Below are positions 10,190-21,029 of a stretch of DNA of 64,000 bases, in pieces; the first letter of the stretch is position 1, and every line of letters starts with the position of its first letter. The notes beneath the pieces were generated by a model, which saw nothing but the letters and a program-made list of their open reading frames with translations, was not told where the DNA came from and did not search any database. The translations under genes and the position numbers were made by a program. Origin of the DNA: Mytilisepta virgata (Eukaryota; Mollusca; Bivalvia; Mytilida; Mytilidae); the NCBI GenBank assembly GCA_028015205.1, contig CM051508.1:19920001-19984000 (forward strand), read 5' to 3'.

Positions 10190-13100
10190 ATGTGGAAGTC
10201 GGTGATTTTATTGTCTGTGCTTACATATCTTCAAATATCTGTGGCATTACAACCAGGACAATTTAGTAAGTTAGGGAGCAACCGTTTGATCGTTATGGGT
10301 GGGTGTGTGCGGGGGGGGGGGGGGGGGGGGGGGGTGGCGGAGAGGATGGGCGGGGGGCGTCGAAGGGCTAGGAACAAATGTTTTATGCTGCCTATTTTTT
10401 TCGTTCAAATTTTGGTCCTGGATTTTTTTTTTCGTACGCTATTGCGTCCTAAATTGGTATTTTCATTTAAACCAAAAAATGTCATGTTGAACACAGGTGA
10501 CACAGGTACTGCATTTCTTTCACACTTTAAGAGATCCTGTCTTTTTATTTTGCCAAAATCCTGGTCATCTGTTCTTCTATCAAATTTGACCCACCCCCCC
10601 CCCCCCCCTTCCCACCTTCCTCCCATAAAAATCAAATGGTTGCTCCCTTATTTTATTTGTTTCATGATCATAAAAGGCGAAAGAAATAACGAATCGCAAA
10701 GAGGTTTCTAAAAATAGAATGTAAGAGATTCAAGTGCATCCGGTTTTGAAATTGATTACCATTTGACATGTATTGTAAATACACAAAGCATCTCAACACC
10801 AATATACATGAATTGTTTAAATAAAATTTTCAATCGATTGAACTACTTATAAATTTTCATCGAACCCACTTTTCGAAAGATTACAAGTTGACGTTTGTCG
10901 TCATTTAGTTTAAATGTTGAATGCAAACCTTTGAAGTTTGATGAACAGAGAACATATACATTTTGTGAATAAACACGAGTTAAGAAATATCGATAAAATT
11001 TTCATTCATTGCTTGAAATCTCTTTAGAACTGTCCTAAACTGTCGGCAGAACTGTTCTAGAACACTTCTAGAACTGTCATCCTGACACCTTTAGAACCGT
11101 TTAAGACAGGATGTGTCGTGACTTAAAACCATTTATGACAGTTCTACACTAGAACCATTCTGGGCGGTTCTACCCTAGAACCATTCTGAATGCTACTAAT
11201 CTAGAACCATTTATGACCCTGGCAATAGTTTATGAATTTTGAACATCAAAATTATAAGAAATAAAATAATAAATTGTTGTCATAATTTTAAAATCCACTT
11301 TTATCATACCGAAATATTTCATAGAGTAAAAACAAATTCACTCACAATAAAGCTTTTACTAAAACTAAATGATTTAAAAACTAGTCGGTGTTATTTGCTA
11401 GTACATAAAACATTCCTCTACATATGTTTCGACAAGAGAACACATTACATCAAGATTTACTCCCTTCCCTTCTCAACTGTAATTATTGTGCAAAAAGTCC
11501 ATATATTTACGTTATCTATAATACTAAATTTACGAATTAGCCGAATAGGCGGCAAAACGCGTGGTTCAAAATAAACGATGTATAGTTCAGATTATAAAGG
11601 TTATTATCGGATTTGACAATCTGCATTTATAAATTTAAACTGCAGTTTTGTTTATGTGCAAATGGAATTTGTATGCACTTTCCCGATATGAATTCTCCCA
11701 ACATATCCCTTAGAAGGTTCTCGAATGCATCATTTTAACACATTGATTTAAATAAATAAGTATGCACATATTTTAAATGTGTTTCTGTTTGAAATTACGG
11801 AAGAAGAATAAAACACATTAAAAACATTCTCCTTCGAGTGGGATGTTTCCGCTTCATGTATTCAGGATTGTTTTTTTTTACAATAACGCAATTTCTCCTA
11901 AGTGTAAAGGTTATGAACTTTGAAGATTACGAAGAAGTAAGGTAAAGTTCAGAGGAATTCCTAACTTAGTTGTTTTTTTTTTTTTTGATTTCTCGGATGT
12001 TTGTCTTGCACAAAGTGATAAACCAACCATTATCTATTTTTACATTATTTGTCATGTGACCTGTCTAAATATATCTCTACCATACAATTCCCTGTAAGCC
12101 CTAGATAAAAATATTTTTAACAAATGGTCATCATTACCATTAATGACGAAATTTATCTCGGACATCTTTGATAAATATAAACGTGGACAGCACACGCAGC
12201 CACACACTAAAAATGCTTTTATCGTCTGATTATCGGATATATTTGTGATATTAAGCCTCGCTTGCCCTGCCCATGATGACAATGGAACAATTGGAACAAT
12301 TATTTTCCAAAAATATGCTCTACCTAACTCACGGCATCTTTTGAAAAATTCATCCGTCACTAAGGAAATGTTTACATCTACAACTTCATTTTCATATTTA
12401 TTCTGAAGGAAAGAAGTAATGCATTATGAAATGTGTATTTAATGAAAGCTTTTCATCAAGTTCCAGTTCAGAATTAAATGTAACAATAAAAATATTGACA
12501 ATTTATGTGGTTGTGTTTTCGTCATAGATTTTAACTTTGATGGAACCTTAAGATCCTTTTTGGTAATTCTACGTGGCCAGGAACTGTATATGAAGTATTA
12601 TATGATCCCTGACGTGGCATACAGTCTACGTCATCAGTAGATACATCTTCGGTAGTAACGAACAGCCATATGAAAATTGGGTCACGTTGACTTACATTTC
12701 TCGCTTCATTGGCTTTGTTTAAAGTTTGTATTAACATCCATTTCTGGAATACTACAGCATATATAGACATGAAACTATCAGTTAATACCACATAATAAAC
12801 AGGAAAGTTTATGGGAAGCCTGCCACAACATCCATATTGAGTCCCTATTCATGAATGACATGGCCGCAACAGCTGGCCACCACAAAAAATGCTTATTTTT
12901 TCCCGCGCTCGCGCGGGTTCAATGTCTAGTGTATATGTAATTTTTCGATAAATTGGTGGAATACACCTCTTATATCAAAATGGCGGTATTCATCCAATCA
13001 TCTTCTACCTTGACGAAACGAAATAAATATCGTTCATACGAGCAAAAAGAATTCATTATATAATATATCACATGTTTACCATATAAAAATGGTAAAACAG

Positions 13101-16100
13101 ATAAATTATTAATTTAAAATAAATTACAATGTTATTTATCTGACACATTTGAAATATCTGCATTAAAATTTGGGACCATCTTATACACACCTCTTTATTT
13201 AAATGCTGCATTAATTGTTTTAAAATGTAGCGTTATAAAAATTTGAAACGCCGTTGGTTTTTTCAGCAAAAACGGTTTACCTCTGTACACATACATATGT
13301 ATCTGTGTACCTTAAAGGTTGGAACAATAAACATCCGGGTAGTCAAGGTACAATATACAGCCTTTCTACTTAAAAAAATGAAACTTTATTAATAAGTACA
13401 TGAACACATTTTTCTTATTGTTTCCAGGGTAAATATTCATAATTATTCTAAAAAACTTAAGTCATCCTTACTAAAATGGTGAAAAATGGTTACAAAATAT
13501 TGCCAAGTTCTTTGTATCTTTGATCAAAGTTTGAAGTTGCTAAAAAGACTCACTAGACTGAAATTTCCTTAGGCTCCTCTATCATGTCTATACTGTTACC
13601 CTATTAAAGTCAGATGTTGTTCTGGAGTTATGTCGCCTTGTCCGTAGAAAAATCAAATGTGCACGAAAAATCACAAAATTAACAATTTTTGGGTAAATTA
13701 AAAATCGTGTAGACTTCGATGTGCTCAATATATCTTGTTAAAATTTGAAACTTACTTTGTTAAGATAAGTATCTTTTAATGGTCAACTGCTAATCAATGC
13801 TAAACATATAGCTTCAACTCCTATTTTGTGTTTTAATTTAATGAAGTTTACCCTTCACTAAATGACAAACGTCAAGTAAAAAGCCTACAATATACGTATC
13901 AAATCGTTAATTAGTTACAATTACCTGAAACACACATGTTACGGAGAGCAAATTTCTTTTCCTATAAATTTACTTCATATAAAAATCACCCAAATTTTAA
14001 CAAAACAAATAATTTGTTTTTCTTGTGGGTTATTTTTTTTTAAAGTGCACCATAGCGCTAAATGTATTACATGTACATGTATGTACGTTTGCCGTTTTGT
14101 ATAAATTGGTCATAATTTAATATTATTAATTATTGTCATAATTTCATATATTGAAATTATAATCGATGTGAAATGTTACTACATATTTGAAAAAATGTTT
14201 TAAAAGTTTGGAAAAAGCGAAGACGAGGAGTACGTGCCATAATCAATACAGAGTTATCGGACATGAAAATGACCGAAATAGTTAGATATGACACAAATCA
14301 TCTCCTTTCTTATCACGTCACAATTTATTTTTTATTTTCAGTTGTTCCCCGTCAGTTACTACGTGTTGCACATACAAACAAATTTGTGGCCTTCTCGGCC
14401 GGTCTGACACAACTTGTAACACTTCATCAATCACACAACGATACAGTACCATATGACAGGGTGTTCCTTAATTTAGGAAACGGATATAATGCTACAAGTG
14501 GAGTTTTTACCAGCCCAAGAACTGGTACCTATGTCTTTTTGTACCACGCGCTAGCACAACAGAACAAGATGCTACAACTGGATCTTTATCGTAATGATGA
14601 TTATATCGTTGGCTCGTACGCTCACGTGTCGACTGATTATGGAAGTGTCAGTAACTCAGTGATACTCGGCCTTGATGAAAGTAAGTTGTAGTGAGATTTT
14701 AGGAAATCTGGCGGTAAGAAAAATAACCTGTAAATGACTCTGAAAACTGAGAACGAATACGCGAGTTTTCACATCATTAAGATGAAGTTATAAGCAAAAC
14801 ATGATTATATCCTTATCGTAGACATTTATACCATTAACAGAGGTGTATGAGTGCTTACTTCGAAATTGAATGATGTGTGCATTGGCTCGTATCCCTAACG
14901 GAACAGGATATGCTTACCTTGATTTCACTAATTATTTTTTATGGGAGTGCACATGTCAAGTGCTTTAGTTTTTGTGCTGTCTTTTTTATGGGAGTGACAT
15001 GTCAAGTGCTTTAGCTTTTGTGATGTATTTTTTATGGGAGTGCACATGTCAAGTGCTTTAGCTATTGTGCTGTCTTTTTTTATGGGAGTGCACATGTCAA
15101 GTGCTTTAGCTTTTGTGATGTCTTTTTTTATGGGAGTGCATATGTCAAGTGCTTTAGCTTATGTGCTGTCATTTTTTATGGGAGTGCACATGTCAAGTGC
15201 TTTAGCTTTTGTGATGTATTTTTTTATGGGAGAGCACATGCCAAGTGCTTTAGTTTTTGTGCTGTCTTTTTTTATGGGAGTGCACATGTCAAGTGCTTTA
15301 GCTTTTGTGCTGTCTTTTTTTTATGGGAGTACACATGTCAAGTGCTTTAGCTTTTGTGCTGTCTTTTTTTATGGGATTGCACATGGCAAGTGCTTTAGCT
15401 TTTGTGCTGTCTTTTTTATGGGAGTGCACATGGCAAGTGCTTTAGTTTTTGTGATGGCTTCTTTTATGGAAGTGTACATGTCAAGTGCTTTAGCTTTTGT
15501 GCTGTCTTTTATTACGGGAGTGAACATTTCAAGTGCTTTAGTTTTTGTGATGTCTTTTTTATGGGAGTGCACATGTCAAGTGCTTTAGCTTTTGAGCTGT
15601 CTTTTTCTATGGGAGTGTACATGTCAAGTGCTTTAGCTTTTGTGATGTCTTTTTTTTTATTATAGTTTACATGGCAAGTGCTTTTAATTAGTTTTTGTGC
15701 TGTCTTTTTCTGATTCCGTTTGGTTTGTTATATGTTTTTATTGTTGTGTTTTTGTTTTATCCGTATTTGTTTGCTATGTTAGTATTCTCAGCGTTTCCTT
15801 GGATTTTGGCATTGTGGATTTTACCCACTGTCTCATCGCTCGATCTTCGAGTTTATATTTTGCTATAACTGCGTTTGCTGGTATACTGTAAGTCAACAAT
15901 GGTATCCTCGGTAGCCATTACTTAGGGAAAGATAAGATTTTAAATATGCTTTGGAATTCTCAGTTGATATTTCTGGAGATTTTGTTCAAAATGTAGATTA
16001 AACCCCCACAGACAAAGTTTACCTTAGTATTTCTCGATTTTCCCTCCGTGTTTAGATTCTATTTTTTTTTTTTCATTTCTCGCTATATGTAGATTTGATG

Positions 16101-16984
16101 GTTATTTTTGGCTTTCGAAAGTGCACTTGAAGAAAGTTTACCTTAGTATTCCTCGATTTTCCCTCCGTGTTTAGATGCTATTTTTTTCATTTCTCGCAAT
16201 GGTTAGATTTGATGGTTATTTTTGGCTTTCGAAAGGGCCCTTGAAGAAAGTTAGACCAGAATCACGCGTTTTCACAAGATATTCAGTATGTAAAATAATT
16301 TTGACTTCATTGTATTGTTTTTTTTTTTTTTTGTTTTTTTTTTTGTTTTTGTATTTTTGTTTTCATTGATAATTTTCATTGGCTGTTGTAGTATTGAGGA
16401 AAAATGTCAAATGAAAAAGCATATTTTTAATGATTTGAAAAGAAAATTTTTAAATAACAAATAAACATTACCTAATGCCAATTTTGATGCTTTGTATAGG
16501 TATTTAAAGATATCCTGGGGTGCTTTCCATTATGCGGTACGTTCCAATTGAACCAAAGATTCGTGTTCCATTATTTGTCTGTACCACAGTGGTTCTTTAG
16601 AAATGACGAACCAGACGAACCGGAAGAAGAATTAGTGAAAGTCGGTACGTACCGGTACGAACCGCATAATGGAAAGCACCCCTGATTTTATAGGAGTAAA
16701 GGATCTAACCCCGAGAGCATATGGTATCTTCTGAATGAATGGGTTTTGTACAAAGGCTTTCGGACTAGGTTATACTAGCATGGCCAAAAGAAATGTTCAA
16801 TTAACCAGTCTCAGTTAAAAATGTCTTTGCGTTTGTCTTTGCAGGCGACACTGTTTACATAAGAGCACACACTGATGATTATCTGTACGGACAACCAGAC
16901 GAAATTTATACCTCATTTACTGGTTTTCTACTGGTACCGGATGAGGGACGAACAATACACGGAAAACCAGGTTCCATTGGATAA
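10190..16984 (+). CDS. C1q gene B: secreted C1q-domain protein, 184 aa (alternative 201 aa)
   Basis: Coding exons 10190-10265, 14342-14680 and 16845-16984, introns both in phase 1, all frames agreeing. The ATG directly follows an acceptor (ttttttttcag), so the 5' UTR is on an upstream exon. Residues 1-19 are a signal peptide (hydrophobic core VILLSVLTYLQISVA). The C1q domain runs from about 40 to 169: FVAFSAGLT (40-48), YDRVFLNLGNGY (63-74), SGVFTSPRTGTYVF (78-91), SVSNSVILGL (127-136), EIYTSFTGFLLVP (158-170). No collagen region. The tail DEGRTIHGKP follows, then either GSIG and a stop in this exon, with AATAAA near 17268, or splicing at 16970 to a further exon at 17950. Intron 1 has a Harbinger-like MITE from its ninth base; intron 2 has a minisatellite. 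Immune recognition is the likely role by family. Confidence 0.85.
10271..10650. mobile_element. Harbinger-like MITE, family H2, 374 bp
   Basis: The element (10274-10647) has ends GGGAGCAACCGTTTGATC and the reverse complement GGGAGCAACCATTTGATT, flanked on both sides by TTA (10271-10273 and 10648-10650). A 3-bp TWA duplication is the known signature of PIF/Harbinger elements. It contains a 24-base G run near the left end and a 15-base C run near the right end. The 173-codon frame that starts in gene B exon 1 simply reads through this element. Confidence 0.8.
10700..12050. other. Intron 1 of gene B, no further exon seen
   Basis: AT-rich. Around 11,040-11,215 the text 'ctagaaccat' or 'ttctagaac' recurs about eight times in a loose short-period arrangement; its meaning is unknown. 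The 111-codon frame at 11239 has no supporting features. Confidence 0.35.
12061..12402 (-). CDS. Candidate exon of an unrecognised gene
   Basis: The minus strand has an acceptor (ctttccttcag) followed by 114 open codons (12402-12061) and then CAG|gtcaca, a weak donor; the frame closes three codons later at a TGA. The translation has a mixed, soluble-protein character: VVDVNISLVTDEFFKRC, AYFWKIIVPIVPLSSW, then a Cys cluster CGCVCC and NFVINGNDDHLLKIFLSRAY. I know no matching family. It lies antisense within intron 1 of gene B. The ORF at 12531-12791, 129 bases upstream on the same strand, may belong with it. Confidence 0.3.
12531..12791 (-). CDS. Candidate exon upstream of the 12.1-12.4 kb frame
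   Basis: An 86-codon open frame whose later part (VSQRDPIFIWLFVTTEDV, DDVDCMPRQGSYNTSY) looks more protein-like than the surroundings. No domain recognised. No donor joins it cleanly in frame to the exon at 12402; PGH|gtagaa would keep phase 0 but is poor. Could be one broken gene or transposon remains. Confidence 0.2.
   Translation of the reverse strand: MVLTDSFMSIYAVVFQKWMLIQTLNKANEARNVSQRDPIFIWLFVTTEDVSTDDVDCMPRQGSYNTSYTVPGHVELPKRILRFHQS
13351..13895. mobile_element. hAT-like MITE, copy 1 (no insertion inside)
   Basis: The element (13359-13887, 529 bp) begins AGCCTTTCTACTT and ends AAGTAAAAAGCCTA, forming imperfect inverted repeats. Identical 8-bp flanks CAATATAC lie at 13351-13358 and 13888-13895. 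An 8-bp target duplication is typical of hAT elements. It is collinear with 36151-38215, which carries a Tc1 transposon in the middle. The uninterrupted site here reads 'gctcaatatatcttgttaaa' near 13727. Confidence 0.85.
14941..15710 (+). repeat. Minisatellite, 47-48 bp unit, about 16 copies
   Basis: Unit of the form atgggagtgcacatgtcaag + tgctttagcttttgtgctgt + ctttttt, mostly 47-49 bp, repeated from 14941 to about 15660, plus a degraded last unit to 15710. Where units are exactly 48 bp the frame stays open and repeats the 16-residue phrase MGVHMSSALAFVLSFF, giving an artefactual 184-codon ORF (15034-15588). It lies in intron 2 of gene B, so the phrase is unlikely to be translated. Confidence 0.9.
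16014..16249 (+). repeat. Direct tandem duplication, 118-bp unit
   Basis: Two adjacent copies of a segment beginning 'aaagtttaccttagtat' and containing 'tcgattttccctccgtgttt' and 'gatggttatttttggctttc'. They differ mainly in the length of a T run. Located in intron 2 of gene B. Confidence 0.75.
16517..16682. mobile_element. 166-bp inverted-repeat element
   Basis: Perfect 22-bp terminal inverted repeats: GGGGTGCTTTCCATTATGCG plus GT on the left and the complement on the right (16661-16682). No clear target duplication. A small MITE in intron 2 of gene B, about 160 bases before its last C1q exon. Confidence 0.7.
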
Positions 16985-17949
16985 GGTTTTTTTTGCTCTC
17001 TGTTCAGCACATATATTTATTATTGTCGGAAATGAAATTTCCTTATATGTGACGAGAATATTTTTCTGGTGTAATATTTGTTTAGAGGAACACATTTTCT
17101 GTGATGTTAGATCCAAGCGAAGCTATTTCGTATATAACATATTGCTGGAACAAATTTTTTCTGTGAAACATTTTCCGGCTGGAATAAATTTCATACAAAA
17201 TTTGTTCCTATGGAACTCTAGATAATTGACTGTAAATTATTTTAAAAAGATGAACGGGTAAATACAATAATAAATCCGTGCACCATTGTCAGAAAGCATA
17301 TTTTATCCGATTATTAACATGTCGCCGACAGATTGATTCTATAGAATATAAAAATATATTTTAAATAGAAAAGGACAAGAATATCAAACTTATTAGGTTC
17401 AAATTTATCGTTTCATGCTCATGTACGTGAATTACTTATGCATTTTTAGTAAGATGTTAGAGAGTAATAACAATATTCAAGATATTTCTTTACTTATAAA
17501 TATACATTAAAATAATCTGAGTTGTTCCCCTTACACCAATCGTTCTCGCAGAATCTTGCATTCACTGCATACTTGCTCTTGTACCATGAATACGAAAAAT
17601 CCTTGGCCTGCCTTCATTTTTTCATGAACTGCAAGAAATTTGCATTAGACCTTCAGACAGTAATGGAAGTCGTCCAAATAAGTTATTAAATGATAAAACT
17701 AACCAGTACAAGTTTTAAGTTATTGTCTGCAGCAGACCTATATTGTAACATTAATACAAAAAACAAACATTTTTTTTTTGTCGAATAGAAGGTATTCCAT
17801 TCAGATGATTGAAAAAAAAAGATAAAAATAAAGCCTTATCTAATATGGAATAATAATATGCCTCAATTTTAGAACATTTGGAGGTTAAAAAGCATTAATT
17901 GTATTCCAATACCAATTATTAATAATTAATAGTTCTATTTTTTTTACAG

Positions 17950-18014
17950 GTACAGGTACAGGTACAGGTACAGGTGCAGGACATTTTTTGACCCCAGCGG
18001 CACCAATTCCTTAA
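17950..18014 (+). CDS. Alternative terminal exon of gene B with Thr-Gly repeat
   Basis: An acceptor with a long T tract (tttttttacag) is followed by GTACAG repeats. Joined to a donor at 16970|16971 (CCAG|gttcca) the phase fits and the exon reads GTGTGTGTGAGHFLTPAAPIP then TAA (18012-18014), making a 201-aa protein. AATAAA follows at 18029-18034 and again at 18035-18040. Each GTACAG unit re-creates a CAG acceptor six bases on, so tandem acceptor use could trim Gly-Thr units. The donor is weak and an earlier stop plus AATAAA exists in exon 3, so this exon is a candidate, not certain. Confidence 0.5.
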
Positions 18015-18475
18015 ATTGTATTGATACAAATAAAAATAAATTTTCAAAAACCTGAGAATTCAAAATTCAACGTTCCGAATGATATTCTTAATATATATAT
18101 ATATCTTAAAAACAGGACGTACAATTTTAAGGTAACCTACAATGTTTTGAAAAAACTGTAAATTATGGTGTGAGTTTTGAGTTTGTGGGTAGGATCAAAT
18201 ATAACTTTGATAACATTTGAGAACAGCAAATATTATAAGAAATAAAAATAGGACAAAAAAGTCGTAGATTAAACTGAAAGTACTGAAAAAGTAGAAGATA
18301 AGTGAGGGGGTATAAGAGAATAAATTATATACAATTATACAGTTTGAGTTTTTTGTAGACGTAGATATGAGTTTTGACAGACCTAAAACATTAATAGTTC
18401 AGCGCCGAAGGCGAAGGTCAATATTAATGCTTTATTAGGTCTATCAAATGTCATATCGACCGATACAAAAGACTG

Positions 18476-18823
18476 TAAGGGACGAGATCAAAAGTTCAAT
18501 GTAGGATAAAAAAAACTTAATTCACATAGTTTTTTCACTGAAACCCCCCCCCCCTCTTAACTTAATTTGGGAAAAATTGATTGACCAATATTGGCATATA
18601 TACGCTTTGAGAGTATACTTTTTTTTATCTAGGGTCATGTTTTTCCTCAACAATGTATGTTTGTTCTGTATATTGACCTCGACATCACTTAAATCCGTAT
18701 TTTTAAATCCCAAAATCGACGTCGGATAACAAAACTTGCAGCGATTTGTACCCCCCCCCCCCCTCCCCCAACTATTTGAATTAAGTTTTTTATCCTACAT
18801 TGAACTTTTGATCTCGTCCCTAA
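18476..18823. mobile_element. Harbinger-like MITE, family H1, copy 1
   Basis: The element (18479-18820) is bounded by near-perfect inverted repeats of over 40 bp starting GGGACGAGATCAAAAGTTCA. Both flanks are TAA (18476-18478 and 18821-18823), matching the TWA preference of Harbinger elements. It holds two C runs of about 13 bases. A second copy lies at 56397-56747. Confidence 0.88.
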
Positions 18824-18858
18824 TTGTTTTATTACATATTACATTTTGTACATACACG

Positions 18859-18880
18859 CCCCCCCCCCCCCCCCCCCCCC
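18859..18880 (+). repeat. 22-base C homopolymer
   Basis: Uninterrupted C run shortly after MITE H1. Such runs may be misassembled or mis-called in length. Confidence 0.85.
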
Positions 18881-19254
18881 GCTGAAAAAAGGTCTTCTTC
18901 TTGGAATGAATATGAATACTAAGATGATATAACAGAAAACCCATATTACTAAATTATTGATAAACAACGATATCTAATTCAACTTACTATCTCCACATAC
19001 GTCCTCGAAGACTAAAAGCCAAAACAATACAGGTTGTGAAGAAGACTCAAATGAAAACAAAATCCTTAGTTTCTTTTTAAAAATTATAGAAATACATTTT
19101 AAGTGTCAATTCAGACAAGAAAGAAATGATATACATGTAGCAGCTTGGACTTGGGTACACCAAGAGAAGAACCCACACAATGGTAGGAGATTATTCAATC
19201 ATACTAAACGCCTTCTATGGTATATTTATCATGCTAGCCTTTAAGGCAAGAGTC

Positions 19255-19385
19255 ATAAAAGTTTGGCTTCGATCCCCGGTCGAATCAAATCAAAAAGCTT
19301 TAAAATTGGTATTTGTTGCTTATCCGGTAAGCTGGCTAATATATAGGAATAAAAGCAATGTTTTATTTCTTTCATACGGTTTGTG
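19255..19385 (+). repeat. Degenerate tRNA-derived SINE (family S2)
   Basis: Contains 'ggcttcgatccccggtcgaa', a B-box-like GGTTCGATCC core, followed by 'aaaattggtatttg', the same order as in the SINEs at 57.0 kb and, reversed, 33.2 kb. The A-box half is not convincing. Confidence 0.45.
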
Positions 19386-19392
19386 TTAGCTA

Positions 19393-19796
19393 TTAAGGAC
19401 GCTCGCTGGTCATGTTTTGGTCTTTCTGTCAGGTTTTCGGAATCCTCGGGTTTTATCCATTTCTTAAACATGAAATTTTTTGCCCATGAACCTCCACTTT
19501 TTTTATAATTCAATCATATATACCTTAAAATGGTATTTGACAAAATTTTATGAAATCCTTTTTAGTTTTTCATACATCTTTGAGAGACTGAAGTTGTCAA
19601 TGCAAAGACAATGAAAAATCCAGAGAAAACCCATTTCCTGCAAATTTTCAAGGCCTTATAGCTCTAAAATGAGCACATGAACCTATATTTTTTTTGCTTA
19701 TTTGTTTACTATTCATATGTTCTCTCAAACTAAAACACCTATTTCAATTCCTATTTATTTCCTATTAGACCAGCCATCATCCTTAATTACATCTTT
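19393..19796. mobile_element. MITE T2, copy 1 (piggyBac-like)
   Basis: The element (19397-19792, 396 bp) starts GGACGCTCGCTGGTC and ends GACCAGCCATCATCC, imperfect inverted repeats. It is flanked on both sides by TTAA, the target site duplicated by piggyBac elements. Collinear with 42245-42634 throughout, at high identity by eye. Confidence 0.85.
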
Positions 19797-19998
19797 CAAC
19801 ATCAATTGAAACAAATATTTGCTCTATGTTTGACTAATAAGAACATACATTCATCAATGAGCCCTTTAAACAATTTAAAAATATTGACGTATTCTTCATT
19901 CTCTTATTTTTTTAAAAATGTTTTTTTTTAAACAAATAGTACGAATGTAAAAAGTATTGGATTGTCAGATTTGGTAGAATTGGAAGTGGTTTATTCTT

Positions 19999-20028
19999 GT
20001 GGAGGTTTTTCCCAATTATCATAATTAC

Positions 20029-20061
<33 letters not shown>

Positions 20062-20640
20062 TTAAAAAGAGAACAAACGTATATATCCATATTGAATTTT
20101 TGCGCAGTGACAGTCTCTCTCGAATTATTGAGAAACTTATGTTTCGGTTGCATATGGAAATCAAACGCACAACATTCCGTTATGGTTCTTGTCAAGATAT
20201 CCAGTCACATTTTTTGGCAATTATGGAGTTTTGGGGAGTAATAATTACCGAGGATGTTGCTTTGTAAATCAGCAGGTTACTTGCTTAATCCTTTGTATCT
20301 CTACACTTGGAGCAAAACGATTTCGGTTACATATCACGAATAAATGTTCGACTTTGATTAGCGCGCTTAGTTTGAAAACAAATATGCATCCCAGATCAGA
20401 TTTTGAAGGTTTGGATCGGCAAGCTCGATTTTAAATATTTGCATAATAAATTCCCCCTTGTATTACCCCATTGGCCACCCTTGTGCTAGGCCTAATGATA
20501 AATTAGATTTAAACTATATACTAGATTTTACAAGAATTTTGGGATGAAAATGTTTTTTAATAATTCATATAGATTATATGTGTGTGTGAACTCTAAAATA
20601 TTTCTGCATGATCTAAATCAACATTGATTCCGAACTAAAA
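19999..20640. other. Intergenic, nothing recognised
   Basis: Begins near an (AAT) microsatellite at about 20,028-20,061. The open frames at 19999 and 20189 have no domain or signal peptide. Confidence 0.35.
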
Positions 20641-20644
20641 CAGA

Positions 20645-20985
20645 TACATCTGGTATTGGGTAAGGAAAAGGCTTATTTCGCCGTAATCCATACTGATTTA
20701 AAAAAGTACTCTGAGCTTGATGTTGTTAACATGCTGGATTTTCTAATCGGCGATATGTTTGTAGAGCTTTTGAAGACACATTTTATTTATTTTTCAGCAG
20801 ACTGTTGGAATTCATACGAGAATAAACTGTGCGCCACTTTAGTCGATCTTTTCTTATTTTATCATGAAGCTAAGTTTATAAAATGACAAAAGAGAAGGCA
20901 CTAGACTCGTCCTTTCATTTGAGTTTCCGCTATATAGATAATGCACATGTACTATCGCTTAACAATCCCAACTTTCGAGATTATC
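20645..20985 (+). pseudogene. Second reverse transcriptase fragment, heavily decayed
   Basis: The frame at 20656-20886 gives SELDVVNMLDFLIGDMFV, then LVDLFLFYHEAKFIK, and after a stop and in the same frame SFRYIDNAHVLSLNN to about 20,978. This is the same RT family and order as the relic at 0.8-1.8 kb (MVGFLIDDVFV, HEADFL, FIYIDNALSLNN). The GIPMGT segment is gone, and YIDD again reads YIDN. It ends at an 18-base C run near 20,990. Confidence 0.65.
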
Positions 20986-21029
20986 CACCCCCCCCCCCCC
21001 CCCCCCCATTTTTCTGGAATTTTCTTCTT

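Noticed and set aside
10190..10711. 173-aa ORF from the gene B ATG
   Set aside because: Only the first 25 codons are exon. A perfect gtaagt donor follows and the rest reads through a Harbinger-like MITE with G and C runs.
11040..11215. Clustered TTCTAGAAC motifs, considered as heat-shock elements
   Set aside because: Spacing alternates between two and three bases instead of the regular nGAAnnTTCn pattern, and the site is deep in an intron.
15034..15588. 184-aa ORF with repeated MGVHMSSALAFVLSFF, first taken as a repetitive membrane protein
   Set aside because: It is a minisatellite in intron 2 of gene B. Unit lengths vary (47-49 bp), which breaks the frame at both ends, and there is no promoter or splice context.
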